From the NCBI RefSeq assembly GCF_030209575.1, contig NZ_JARVRS010000001.1, forward strand, positions 372,001 through 436,000: DNA of 64,000 nucleotides. Reading direction: 5' to 3'. Source of the DNA: Leifsonia sp. fls2-241-R2A-40a (lineage in GTDB: Bacteria > Actinomycetota > Actinomycetes > Actinomycetales > Microbacteriaceae). The position numbers were made by a program, and so were the translations under genes. The notes beneath the pieces were generated by a model. It did not search any database. It saw only the letters and a list, made by a program, of their open reading frames with translations, and was not told where the DNA came from. This document shows, piece by piece, positions 44,122 through 53,028 of this stretch (position 1 is the stretch's first letter; every line of letters starts with the position of its first letter).

Positions 44122-45552
44122 ATGAACGCCTCAGCCGCAACCGCAGCCCGCCCCTCGATCGCACCGCCCGCACCGCGCAGCTCCCACCGCTGGTGGGCTC
44201 TCGCCGTGCTGGCCCTGGCCCAGTTCCTGGTGGTCCTCGACGCCTCCATCGTCAACATCGCGCTGCCGACCGTCGGCACAGCGCTCGGCCTGGACACGGC
44301 CGCTCTGGCATGGGTGGTCACCGCGTACGTCCTCCCGTTCGGCGGCCTCCTCCTGCTCGGCGGCCGTCTCGCCGACCGCTTCGGACACCGTCGCGTCTTC
44401 CTCATCGGGGTCGCCGGCTTCGCCCTCGCCTCTCTCGCCGCCGGCCTCTCCGTCGACGGGACGATGCTGCTCGCGGCCCGCGCCGTCCAGGGCGCCTTCG
44501 CCGCCCTGCTCGCGCCGGCCTCGCTCGCACTGCTGACGCAGCTCTTCCCGGACGGCGCCGCGCGCGGCAAGGCGCTGGGCCTCTGGGGAGCCGTCGCCGG
44601 GATGGGCAGCGCCGCCGGCGTGCTCCTCGGCGGCGTGCTGACGGCGAGCTTCGGCTGGCCCGCGGTGTTCTTCGTCAACCTGCCGGTCGGCATCCTGGTG
44701 CTCGTCGCCATCCCGCTCCTCATCACCCGTGACCGCACCTCCGGCGGCGAGCGGATGGATGCGGCCGGTGCCGCCACGGCCACCCTCGGCCTGGCCGCAG
44801 CGGTCGCCGCGCTGAGCGAGGGCGGCACTCTCGGCTGGACCAGCCCGATCGTCCTCGGCCTCGGTTCCGCGGCCCTCGCGCTGCTCGCCGCTTTCGTGCT
44901 CGTCGAGCGCCGCGCATCCCACCCGCTGCTGCCGTTCTCCTTCTTCCGCAACCGCGACGCCCTGGCCGGGAACCTCGTGATGCTGCTCGTCGGCGGCTCG
45001 ACGGTCGCCCTGTTCTTCGCCCTGTCGGTCTACCTGCAGGAGGTGCTGCACCTCGACGCCCTCGCGGCCGGCCTGAGCCAGCTGCCGTTGGCGATCGCCC
45101 TCATCGGCATCGCGGGCGTAGTTCCCGCGGTCGTGGCCAAGGCGGGACTGCGCTCGACCCTCGCGGGCGCTCTGGTGGTGCTGGGGGCGGGAGTCGTCTG
45201 GCTGGCACTGGCCGGATCCACCGGGTTCGTCGCGGGCTTCCTGCTCCCGAGCGTCGTCATCGGCCTGGGTCTCGGCGCCACGTTTGTGACCGCCACGCAG
45301 CTCGCCGTCCGCGGCGTCTCCGAGTCCGAGTCGGGGCTGGCCAGCGGCCTGGTCAACACGGCGCAGCAGATCGGCGGCGCCCTGGGTCTGGCCATCCTCG
45401 GCGGCATCGCCGCCGCGCAGACCTCCGCGCTGCTCGCGGCGGGCAGCGGCGCGACCGCCGCGACCTCGGGCGGGTTCCTGCTCCTCTTCCTCGGGGTCGC
45501 CGTTCTGGCGATCACGGGAGCCGGCGTGACCGCCCTGGTCCGCTCGCGCTGA
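44122..45552 (+). CDS. MFS multidrug transporter, EmrB/QacA type (14-helix)
   Basis: Proton antiporter of 476 residues with about 14 helices. LVVLDASIVNIALPTVG in helix 1 is the QacA/EmrB signature and GRLADRFGHRRVFL is motif A. The ATG at 44122 follows AAGGGAAAG; an ATG at 44107 (481 residues) has no Shine-Dalgarno. Controlled by the adjacent TetR through the palindrome at 44085-44104. Expected to export hydrophobic drugs or a metabolite. Confidence 0.94.
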   Translation: MNASAATAARPSIAPPAPRSSHRWWALAVLALAQFLVVLDASIVNIALPTVGTALGLDTAALAWVVTAYVLPFGGLLLLGGRLADRFGHRRVFLIGVAGFALASLAAGLSVDGTMLLAARAVQGAFAALLAPASLALLTQLFPDGAARGKALGLWGAVAGMGSAAGVLLGGVLTASFGWPAVFFVNLPVGILVLVAIPLLITRDRTSGGERMDAAGAATATLGLAAAVAALSEGGTLGWTSPIVLGLGSAALALLAAFVLVERRASHPLLPFSFFRNRDALAGNLVMLLVGGSTVALFFALSVYLQEVLHLDALAAGLSQLPLAIALIGIAGVVPAVVAKAGLRSTLAGALVVLGAGVVWLALAGSTGFVAGFLLPSVVIGLGLGATFVTATQLAVRGVSESESGLASGLVNTAQQIGGALGLAILGGIAAAQTSALLAAGSGATAATSGGFLLLFLGVAVLAITGAGVTALVRSR

Positions 45553-45559
45553 GCCCCGG

Positions 45560-45602
45560 ACGACGAAGAGGGCGGCCCCGATCGGGTCGCCCTCTTCGTC
45601 GT
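45560..45602. terminator. Bidirectional terminator between MFS and guaB1
   Basis: Perfect 15-bp stem ACGACGAAGAGGGCG and its complement, with CCCGATCGGG able to pair in the loop, between convergent genes. Confidence 0.8.
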
Positions 45603-45609
45603 GCTCCGG

Positions 45610-47049
45610 CTACCAGCTGACGGGCAGGGCCTTGCCCTCCTCGTAGCCGGCCGCCGACTGGATGCCGACCAGCGCGCGCTGGTGGAACTCGGCCAGCGTC
45701 CGCGCCCCGGCGTAGGTGAACGAGCTGCGCAGACCGGTCGTGATCATGTCGAGCAGATCCTCGACGGAGGGGCGCAGCGGGTCCAGGTAGATGCGCGAGC
45801 TGGAGATGCCCTCGGCGAACAGTTCCTTGCGGGCGAGCTCGTACGCGTCGAGACGCTCGAAGCGTCCCTTTACCGCCTTGGTGGAGGCCATGCCCCAGCT
45901 CTCCTTGTAGAGGCCGCCGTTCGCATCCCGGTCGAGCACGCCCGGAGCCTCGATGGTGCCGGCGAACCAGGAGCCGATCATGACGGACGCTCCGCCCGCG
46001 GCGAGCGCCAGCGCGACGTCGCGCGGGTACCGCACGCCGCCGTCGGCCCAGACGTGGGCGCCGAGCTCGCGCGCGGCGGCGCTGGTCTCGAGCACCGCCG
46101 AGAACTGCGGGCGGCCGACCGCCGTCATCATGCGCGTGGTGCACATGGCGCCCGGTCCGACGCCCACCTTGAGGATGTCGGCACCCGCCGAGACCAGGTC
46201 GCGCACGGCCTGCTCGGTGACGACGTTGCCCGCGACGATCGGCAGCCCGAGGTTCAGCTGCTTGACGGTGTGGATGGCGCGGAGCATGCCGTCCTGGTCG
46301 CCGTGCGCCGTGTCCACGACGAGCACGTCGACACCGGCCGCCGCGAGGGCCTTGGCCTTGCCTGCGACATCGCCATTGATGCCGACCGCCGCCGCAACGC
46401 GCAGGCGGCCGTTCGCGTCGAGCGCCGGGGTATAGATCGTGGAGCGCAGCGCGCTGCGCTTGGAGAGCGTGCCGACGACACGCCCGTGGTCGAGGACCGG
46501 CGCGAAGTCGATGCCCGCCGCATCCATCACCTGGAACGCGGCGCGGCCATCGGTGAGGTCCTCCGCCTGCAGCGAGGTGAGCGCTCCGTGCAGCAGGTCC
46601 GAGATCCGCGCGTCGGCAAGAGCGGACCCCAGCTGGACGGCGGCGAGGCAGCCGAGGAACTTCCCGTCCGCGTCGTTCACGACGATCCCGTGGCCCTCGA
46701 CGGCCGGGATCCGGCGCAGCACATCGGCCACGCTCTCCTCCGGGCGTGCCTCGTAGGGAGTGTCGAAGGCGACCGGCTGGGCCTTGACCCAGCGGATCGC
46801 GTCGTCGAGGTCCTGCAGGTGCATGTCCTGCGGCAGGACGCCCAGGCCGCCGCGGCGCGCCAGGGTCGCGGCGAGGCGCTTCCCGGTCACCGAGTTCATG
46901 TTCGCCGACACGATCGGGATGGTCGCTCCTGTGCCGTCGTTCGGCGCGAGGGACACATCCAGGCGGCTGGTGACGTTCGAGCGCGATGGCACGAGGAACA
47001 CGTCGGAGTAGGTGAGGTCGTGGCGCGGCGACGTGGCATAGAACTGCAT
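45610..47049 (-). CDS. guaB1: GuaB1-type IMPDH-family protein (likely GMP reductase)
   Basis: Four hundred and seventy-nine residues of the IMPDH/GMPR family with an inserted CBS pair (about 95-215). The catalytic loop KVGVGPGAMCTTRMM contains Cys303, and IVAGNVVTEQAV lies in the barrel. The sequence follows the actinobacterial GuaB1 type, whose Mycobacterium smegmatis member was shown to be a GMP reductase, rather than the essential GuaB2 dehydrogenase. TAGCGT 7 nt before the ATG predicts a leaderless transcript. Purine salvage; CBS domains suggest nucleotide control. Confidence 0.93.
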   Translation of the reverse strand: MQFYATSPRHDLTYSDVFLVPSRSNVTSRLDVSLAPNDGTGATIPIVSANMNSVTGKRLAATLARRGGLGVLPQDMHLQDLDDAIRWVKAQPVAFDTPYEARPEESVADVLRRIPAVEGHGIVVNDADGKFLGCLAAVQLGSALADARISDLLHGALTSLQAEDLTDGRAAFQVMDAAGIDFAPVLDHGRVVGTLSKRSALRSTIYTPALDANGRLRVAAAVGINGDVAGKAKALAAAGVDVLVVDTAHGDQDGMLRAIHTVKQLNLGLPIVAGNVVTEQAVRDLVSAGADILKVGVGPGAMCTTRMMTAVGRPQFSAVLETSAAARELGAHVWADGGVRYPRDVALALAAGGASVMIGSWFAGTIEAPGVLDRDANGGLYKESWGMASTKAVKGRFERLDAYELARKELFAEGISSSRIYLDPLRPSVEDLLDMITTGLRSSFTYAGARTLAEFHQRALVGIQSAAGYEEGKALPVSW

Positions 47050-47185
47050 GGGAATAACGCTATCCCGCTCGGCTGAGCGCCCGCACCGGAGTAGGGATGG
47101 GATTAGGCTTGATGTTCGGATGGAAGCGGGCGGTGCAAGGCCGCCCGGTCACGACGAAATCGATGGAGAGAGTGGGCGATCGGCT

Positions 47186-50100
47186 GTGTCGAGCCAATTG
47201 ACCGGAGTGGGAACCGAAGACGGCTCCGCTGGCGAATTCGGGGCCAACGAGTGGCTCGTCGACGAGCTGTACGAACAGTTCGTCCACGACAAGAACTCGG
47301 TCGACAAGTCCTGGTGGCCGATCCTCGAGAACTACCACCCGGCGGTGAAGGACGAGTCGATCCCGGCCCCGGGTGAGACCCCCTCCGAGACCCCCGCCCC
47401 GACCCCGTCGGAGCCGAGTGTTCCGTCCCCCTCCGAGCCGACCGCTCCGAGCCCGGCCGAGCCGACGACTCCCGCCCCGTCGGAGCCGACCCCGCCCGGC
47501 CCCTCCGAGTCGTCGACACCGGCTCCCGCGGCCGGCGGAGCACCCGCCCCGCACCCGAACGAGCCGAAGCCGGTCACGACGCCCATCCCGGTGATCGGCC
47601 AGCAGCCCGTCGCCCGCACCACCTCCCTGGCGCCGAAACCGCAGCCCGTCCCCGCCGACGCGCCGGTGACCGCCCCCAACGCGACCCAGGAGGCCGCCGA
47701 GGAGGACCGCGTCACCCCGCTGCGCGGCATGTCGAAGTCGCTCGCCACGAACATGGATGCGTCGCTCACCGTCCCGACGGCGACGAGCGTCCGGACCATC
47801 CCGGCGAAGCTGCTGATCGACAACCGGATCGTCATCAACAACCACCTCAAGCGCGCCCGCGGCGGCAAGGTCTCCTTCACCCACCTCATCGGCTGGGCGC
47901 TCATCCAGGCGCTCAAGGAGTTCCCGAGCCAGAACGTCTACTACTCCGAGGTCGACGGAAAGCCCTCGGTCGTCGCCCCCGCGCACATCAACCTCGGCAT
48001 CGCGATCGACCTGCCGAAGCCGGACGGAACCCGCGCTCTCCTCGTCCCCAGCATCAAGCGCGCCGACACCATGCGCTTCGGTGAGTACCTCGCCGCGTAC
48101 GAGGAGCTCGTGAGCAAGGCCCGCAACAACAAGCTGGCCGCAGGCGACTTCGCCGGCACCACGATCTCGCTCACCAACCCCGGCGGCATCGGGACCGTGC
48201 ACTCGGTCCCCCGCCTCATGAAGGGCCAAGGCGCGATCATCGGCGCCGGCGCCCTCGAGTACCCGGCCGAGTTCCAGGGTTCCAGCGAGAAGACGCTGGC
48301 CGGACTCGCGATCGGCAAGACCATCACGCTGACGAGCACCTACGACCACCGCGTCATCCAGGGAGCCGGCTCCGGCGAGTTCCTGAAGATCGTGCACGAG
48401 ATGCTGATCGGCAAGCGCAACTTCTACGAGGACATCTTCGCCGAGCTGCGCATCCCGTACGTCCCGATCCACTGGAACCCGGACATCAGTGTCGACCTGG
48501 CGAGCGCCGTCGACAAGACCGCCCGCGTCCAGGAGCTCATCAACTCGTACCGCGTGCGCGGCCACCTGATGGCCGACATCGACCCGCTCGAGTACAAGCA
48601 GCGCACCCACCCCGACCTCGAGATCGAGAGCCACGGGCTCACCTTCTGGGACCTCGACCGCGAGTTCGTCACTGGTCAGTTCGGCGGCGACCGCCGCAAA
48701 ATGAAGCTGCGCGACATCCTCGGCGTGCTGCGCGACTCGTACTGCCGCACCGTCGGCGTCGAGTACATGCACATCCAGGACCCGGCCCAGCGCCGCTGGT
48801 TCCAGGACAAGCTGGAGCGCCCCTACGAGAAGCCGAACCACGACGAGCAGCTGCGCATCCTCGGCAAGCTCAACGAGGCCGAGGCGTTCGAGACCTTCCT
48901 GCAGACCAAGTACGTCGGCCAGAAGCGGTTCAGCCTGGAGGGCGGCGAGTCGACCATCCCGCTGCTGGACGCGATCATCCAGGGCGCCGCCGAGGCCCAG
49001 ATGGACGAGGTCGCGATCGGCATGGCTCACCGCGGCCGTCTCAACGTTCTGACGAACATCGCCGGCAAGACCTACGGCCAGATCTTCCGCGAGTTCGAGG
49101 GCACGCAGGACCCGCGCACGGTCCAGGGCTCGGGCGACGTGAAGTACCACCTCGGCACCGAGGGCACCTTCAAGGGCGCCGGCGGCGAGGAGATCCCCGT
49201 CTACCTGGCGGCGAACCCCTCGCACCTGGAGGCCGTCGACGGCGTCCTGGAGGGCATCGTCCGCGCCAAGCAGGACCGCCGCCCGGCCGGCACCTTCCTC
49301 ACGCTGCCGATCCTCATCCACGGCGACGCGGCCATGGCCGGTCAGGGCATCGTGGTCGAGCAGATGCAGATGTCGCAGCTGCGCGCCTACCGCACCGGCG
49401 GCACCATCCACGTCAACATCAACAACCAGGTCGGCTTCACCACCTCGCCGGGTGAGGCCCGCAGCTCGGTGTACTCGACCGATGTCGCCAAGACCATCCA
49501 GGCGCCGATCTTCCACGTGAACGGCGACGACCCGGAGGCCGTCGTCCGTGTCGCGGAAATCGCGTTCGCGTACCGCCAGGAGTTCAAGCGCGACGTCGTC
49601 ATCGACCTGGTCTGCTACCGCCGCCGCGGCCACAACGAGGGCGACGACCCGTCGATGACGCAGCCGCTGATGTACAGCCTCATCGAGGCGAAGCGCTCCG
49701 TGCGCCGCCTCTACACGGAAGCACTCGTCGGCCGAGGCGACATCACCGAGGAGGAGTACGAGCAGGCGCACCGCGACTTCCAGGACCGCCTGGAGCGCGC
49801 GTTCATGGAGACGCACGCGGCGCAGACCACTCCGACGCCCGTCCTCACCCCCGGCGAGAACGGCGACCTGGAGCAGGCGCCCCAGGAGGACGACACCGTC
49901 GGCGAGCCGGAGACCACCGCGGTCAGCGCGCAGGTCATCCACATGATCGGCGACGCGTTCAACAACCCGCCCGCCGGTTTCACGGTGCACCCGAAGCTGC
50001 AGCAGCTGCTCAACAAGCGCAGCGAGATGAGTCGCAACGGCGGCGTCGACTGGGGCTTCGGCGAGCTGCTCGCCCTCGGCTCGCTGCTGATGGAGGGCAC

Positions 50101-51064
50101 CCCGGTGCGCCTCGCCGGTCAGGATGCGCGCCGCGGCACGTTCGTCCAGCGCCACGCCGTGCTGCACGACCGCGTGAACGGCCAGGAGTGGCTGCCGCTC
50201 GCGAACCTCAGCGACAACCAGGCCAAGTTCTGGATCTACGACTCGCTGCTCAGCGAGTACGCGGCCATGGGCTTCGAGTACGGCTACTCGGTCGAGCGGG
50301 CGGATGCGCTCGTGCTCTGGGAGGCCCAGTTCGGCGACTTCGCCAACGGCGCCCAGATCATCATCGACGAGTTCATCTCGTCGGCCGAGCAGAAGTGGGG
50401 CCAGCGCTCGTCGCTGGTGCTGCTCCTCCCGCACGGCTACGAGGGCCAGGGACCGGACCACTCCAGCGCCCGCATCGAGCGGTATCTGCAGATGTGCGCC
50501 GAGAACAACATGACCGTCGCGCGTCCGTCGACCCCTGCGTCGTACTTCCACCTGCTGCGCCGCCAGGCGTATGCCCGCCCGCGCCGCCCGCTGATCGTCT
50601 TCACGCCGAAGGCGATGCTGCGACTGCGTGGCGCATCCAGCGACGTCGAGGAGTTCACCAGCGGCCGCTTCGAGCCGGTGATCGACGACACCCGGATCAC
50701 CGACAAGAGCAGCGTGAAGCGCGTCCTGTTGATGGCCGGAAAGCTGTACTACGACCTGCTCAACGAGCTGGAGAAGAACCCCAACCCGGAGATCGCGCTG
50801 GTGCGTGTCGAGCAGTACTATCCGCTCCCCGCCGCCGAGCTCAAGTCGGTCGTCGACTCGTACCCGGACGCGGAGCTGGTCTGGGTGCAGGACGAGCCCG
50901 AGAACCAGGGCGCCTGGCCGTACATGATCCTCGAGACCTCGAAGCTCGGCCCGCGCCCGCTCGGCGTGGTCTCGCGCCCGCCGTCGGCGTCGCCCGCCGC
51001 CGGCTCGGCCAAGCGTCACCAGCAGGAGCAGCAGGTCCTGATCCAGCGCGCTCTGACCCTGTAA
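47186..51064 (+). CDS. kgd: Multifunctional 2-oxoglutarate dehydrogenase/decarboxylase (E2o-E1o fusion)
   Basis: Central TCA enzyme of 1292 residues. Order: an E1-type N-terminal helix segment (FGANEWLVDELYEQFV), a linker of about 110 residues with PSEPT-like proline repeats, an E2 succinyltransferase domain without lipoyl domain (ending near YDHRVIQGAGSGEF, the catalytic His), then full ThDP-dependent E1 (YRVRGHLMADIDPLEY, GMAHRGRLNVL, NNQVGFTT). A GTG at 47186 fits relatives (SSQLTGV); an in-frame ATG at 47120 follows a TAGGCT -10 by 10 nt and could add 22 residues. FHA protein GarA inhibits such enzymes elsewhere. Confidence 0.96.
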   Translation: MSSQLTGVGTEDGSAGEFGANEWLVDELYEQFVHDKNSVDKSWWPILENYHPAVKDESIPAPGETPSETPAPTPSEPSVPSPSEPTAPSPAEPTTPAPSEPTPPGPSESSTPAPAAGGAPAPHPNEPKPVTTPIPVIGQQPVARTTSLAPKPQPVPADAPVTAPNATQEAAEEDRVTPLRGMSKSLATNMDASLTVPTATSVRTIPAKLLIDNRIVINNHLKRARGGKVSFTHLIGWALIQALKEFPSQNVYYSEVDGKPSVVAPAHINLGIAIDLPKPDGTRALLVPSIKRADTMRFGEYLAAYEELVSKARNNKLAAGDFAGTTISLTNPGGIGTVHSVPRLMKGQGAIIGAGALEYPAEFQGSSEKTLAGLAIGKTITLTSTYDHRVIQGAGSGEFLKIVHEMLIGKRNFYEDIFAELRIPYVPIHWNPDISVDLASAVDKTARVQELINSYRVRGHLMADIDPLEYKQRTHPDLEIESHGLTFWDLDREFVTGQFGGDRRKMKLRDILGVLRDSYCRTVGVEYMHIQDPAQRRWFQDKLERPYEKPNHDEQLRILGKLNEAEAFETFLQTKYVGQKRFSLEGGESTIPLLDAIIQGAAEAQMDEVAIGMAHRGRLNVLTNIAGKTYGQIFREFEGTQDPRTVQGSGDVKYHLGTEGTFKGAGGEEIPVYLAANPSHLEAVDGVLEGIVRAKQDRRPAGTFLTLPILIHGDAAMAGQGIVVEQMQMSQLRAYRTGGTIHVNINNQVGFTTSPGEARSSVYSTDVAKTIQAPIFHVNGDDPEAVVRVAEIAFAYRQEFKRDVVIDLVCYRRRGHNEGDDPSMTQPLMYSLIEAKRSVRRLYTEALVGRGDITEEEYEQAHRDFQDRLERAFMETHAAQTTPTPVLTPGENGDLEQAPQEDDTVGEPETTAVSAQVIHMIGDAFNNPPAGFTVHPKLQQLLNKRSEMSRNGGVDWGFGELLALGSLLMEGTPVRLAGQDARRGTFVQRHAVLHDRVNGQEWLPLANLSDNQAKFWIYDSLLSEYAAMGFEYGYSVERADALVLWEAQFGDFANGAQIIIDEFISSAEQKWGQRSSLVLLLPHGYEGQGPDHSSARIERYLQMCAENNMTVARPSTPASYFHLLRRQAYARPRRPLIVFTPKAMLRLRGASSDVEEFTSGRFEPVIDDTRITDKSSVKRVLLMAGKLYYDLLNELEKNPNPEIALVRVEQYYPLPAAELKSVVDSYPDAELVWVQDEPENQGAWPYMILETSKLGPRPLGVVSRPPSASPAAGSAKRHQQEQQVLIQRALTL

Positions 51065-51082
51065 GCGGAAACGCGTACGGGA

Positions 51083-51111
51083 GAGCCCCCGGTCTGCGTG
51101 ACCGGGGGCTC
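51083..51111 (+). terminator. kgd terminator
   Basis: Perfect 11-bp stem GAGCCCCCGGT/ACCGGGGGCTC with a 7-nt loop, 18 nt after the kgd stop. Confidence 0.75.
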
Positions 51112-51182
51112 GCTCGCGTCAGCCGTCAGTCGCGCCCGACCGGTGCTGGTGCGGTCGGCGCGCGCCGGCGTAGTTTGAGCCC

Positions 51183-51959
51183 ATGACCGTCGTCACGAAT
51201 CACCGGCTCGGCGAGCCCTGCTGGGTCGACTACGCGAGCTCCGACGTCCCCCGCGCCCGCGACTTCTACACCGCCCTCCTCGGCTGGACCGCCGAGGAGT
51301 CGCGAAGCGGCGAGTACCTGACGTTCCGGCGCGACGGGCGAGCCGTCGCGGGGCTCGGTCCCCTGGTCGAGGGCGTGCGTCCGGACTCGTGGCTCACCTA
51401 CCTGCTGGTCGACGACGCCGACGCTTCACTGCGCGCCGCCACCGCGGTGGGCGCTCAGGTCGCGGTCCCCGTCGAGACGGTCGGCGACCAGGGCCGGCTG
51501 GCGGTCATCACCGACCCCGGCGGCGCCGTGGTCGGCATGTGGGACCCGGCGGACCACCGCGGCTTCGACCTCGTGGACGAGGTGGGCGCGCCCTCCTGGC
51601 ACGAGCTGTACGCGCGCAACTATCCCGTGCAGGTGGAGTTCTACAGCATGGTGTTCCGCTGGTCGCTCCAGGTGCTCGGCGACACCGCCGACTTCCGTTA
51701 TGTGACGTTCGGCGACCCCGAGGCACCTGCGGGCGGGGTGTTCGACGCCGACAAGATGCTGCCAGAGGGTGTGGCCTCGCACTGGGTCGTCTACTTCGGC
51801 GTCGCCGATGCGGGCGCCGCGTCCGAGCGTGTCACCGAACTGGGAGGGACCGTCGTACGCGACCCGTGGGACAGCGAGTTCGGACGCTTCGCGCAGGTCA
51901 CCGATCCGCTCGGCGGCCTGTTCTTCTTGCACGAAGTCGGCTCAGGCAGCGCCGCGTAG
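51183..51959 (+). CDS. Double-domain VOC protein (CFP30B-like)
   Basis: Two hundred and fifty-eight residues with two glyoxalase-like domains: CWVDYASSDVPRARDFYTALLGW at the start of the first and SWHELYARNYPVQVEFYSMVF at the start of the second. This is the layout of the mycobacterial 27-kDa antigen CFP30B, whose function is not known. A TAGTTT -10 six bases before the ATG predicts a leaderless mRNA. Ends 36 nt from the convergent anti-sigma gene. Confidence 0.88.
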   Translation: MTVVTNHRLGEPCWVDYASSDVPRARDFYTALLGWTAEESRSGEYLTFRRDGRAVAGLGPLVEGVRPDSWLTYLLVDDADASLRAATAVGAQVAVPVETVGDQGRLAVITDPGGAVVGMWDPADHRGFDLVDEVGAPSWHELYARNYPVQVEFYSMVFRWSLQVLGDTADFRYVTFGDPEAPAGGVFDADKMLPEGVASHWVVYFGVADAGAASERVTELGGTVVRDPWDSEFGRFAQVTDPLGGLFFLHEVGSGSAA

Positions 51960-51995
51960 GCGCACACTCGGCACGGATCGCGCCGGCGAGAGCCT

Positions 51996-52241
51996 TTAGT
52001 GGACGCTCGCCTGGAACGAACGGATGCGCAGCAGCACCTCGGTGCGCAGCGTCTCGGGCGCCGTCTCCTTGCACGCCCGCTGCACCACCTCGGTGAGCAC
52101 CACGTTCAGGTGCGCCTCGTCGGAGCACCCCGTGCAGTTCGCCAGATGCTCGCGCACGTCGGCAGCATCCTCGCTGCACAGCTCGTTGCGCAGGTACTCC
52201 TCGAGTTCGGCCTTCGCCTTCTCACAACCGCAGTCGGTCAT
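51996..52241 (-). CDS. rshA: Mycothiol-system zinc anti-sigma factor (RshA/RsrA)
   Basis: Eighty-one residues. The zinc-binding motif HLANCTGC (His32, Cys36, Cys39) with Cys4, Cys6 and Cys22 nearby is that of thiol-based anti-sigma factors that bind SigH/SigR and let go when oxidised. Its ATG overlaps the sigH stop (ATGA), so both are made in step. A long frame continues upstream but is a shadow of sigH. Confidence 0.94.
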   Translation of the reverse strand: MTDCGCEKAKAELEEYLRNELCSEDAADVREHLANCTGCSDEAHLNVVLTEVVQRACKETAPETLRTEVLLRIRSFQASVH

Positions 52242-52858
52242 TTCTTGCTCCTGGGGGTCTGCACGGCGTTGTCTCCCTGAACGGCGGAGAGGCCACGCTC
52301 GTGCGCGTAGTCGGTCAGAAGCTCCCGGAGCATGCGACGGCCGCGGTGCAGGCGGCTCATCACGGTGCCGATCGGGGTCTTCATGATGTCGGCGATCTCC
52401 TGGTAGGAGAACCCTTCGACATCGGCGAGGTACACGGCCAGCCGGAAGTCCTCCGGGATGGCCTGCAGCGCGTCCTTGACGGCGCTGTCCGGAAGGTGGT
52501 CGATCGCTTCGGCCTCGGCCGAGCGGCTGGAGGACGAGGACATGGACTCCGCGCCTCCGAGCTGCCAGTCCTCGAGCTCGTCGATCGTCCCCTGGTAGGG
52601 CTCGCGCTGCTTCTTGCGGTACGTGTTGATGAACGTGTTCGTGAGGATGCGATACAGCCAGGCTTTCAGGTTGGTGCCCTGCTGGAACTGGTTGAACGCC
52701 GAGTACGCCTTCACGAACGTCTCTTGCACGAGGTCCTGCGCGTCCGACGGGTTGCGGGTCATGCGCAGGGCGGCCGCGTACAGCTGATCCATGAAAGGCA
52801 GTGCCTGCTCCTCGAAGAGGCGGCCCTGATCCTCGGTCTCGGTCTCGGTGGTGCTCAT
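52238..52858 (-). CDS. sigH: ECF sigma factor SigH/SigR
   Basis: Directs RNA polymerase to thiol-oxidative and heat stress genes. Of 206 residues: sigma region 2 ([27 protein letters not shown]), acidic linker with a poly-Ser stretch, and region 4 ([30 protein letters not shown]). It is preceded by TAGACT 8 nt before the ATG (leaderless). Held by the co-translated RshA. No clear GGGAAY-N16-GTT autoregulatory promoter was found in the 170-nt intergenic region by eye. Confidence 0.96.
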   Translation of the reverse strand: MSTTETETEDQGRLFEEQALPFMDQLYAAALRMTRNPSDAQDLVQETFVKAYSAFNQFQQGTNLKAWLYRILTNTFINTYRKKQREPYQGTIDELEDWQLGGAESMSSSSSRSAEAEAIDHLPDSAVKDALQAIPEDFRLAVYLADVEGFSYQEIADIMKTPIGTVMSRLHRGRRMLRELLTDYAHERGLSAVQGDNAVQTPRSKK

Positions 52859-53028
52859 CACCGGCCAGTCTAGTTGCGGCGCCCGCGCAGCGCCCCTGCG
52901 GGAGGATCGCGCACGGTCGACGATCCGGCGCGTTGTGACGCGGGGGGCGTCGAGCACGGCGGTGGCGGCCACGGGCGGATCCTTCCTCCTGGTCCCTCTC
53001 GGCGGGAACCCGGATAATCTTGACAACA
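52859..53028. promoter_or_regulatory. Divergent sigH/aroA promoter region
   Basis: Minus strand: TAGACT at 52867-52872 for sigH. Plus strand: GATAAT at 53013-53018, 10 nt before the aroA ATG. No operators or other elements were recognised. Confidence 0.5.

Noticed and set aside
45610-47049. Assignment as the housekeeping IMP dehydrogenase guaB
   Set aside because: The sequence follows the GuaB1 type (GMP reductase in mycobacteria); the housekeeping gene normally lies elsewhere with guaA.
47060-51019. 1319-codon minus-strand frame opposite kgd
   Set aside because: Shadow of the strong codon bias of kgd; repetitive V/L/D/R composition and no recognisable domain.
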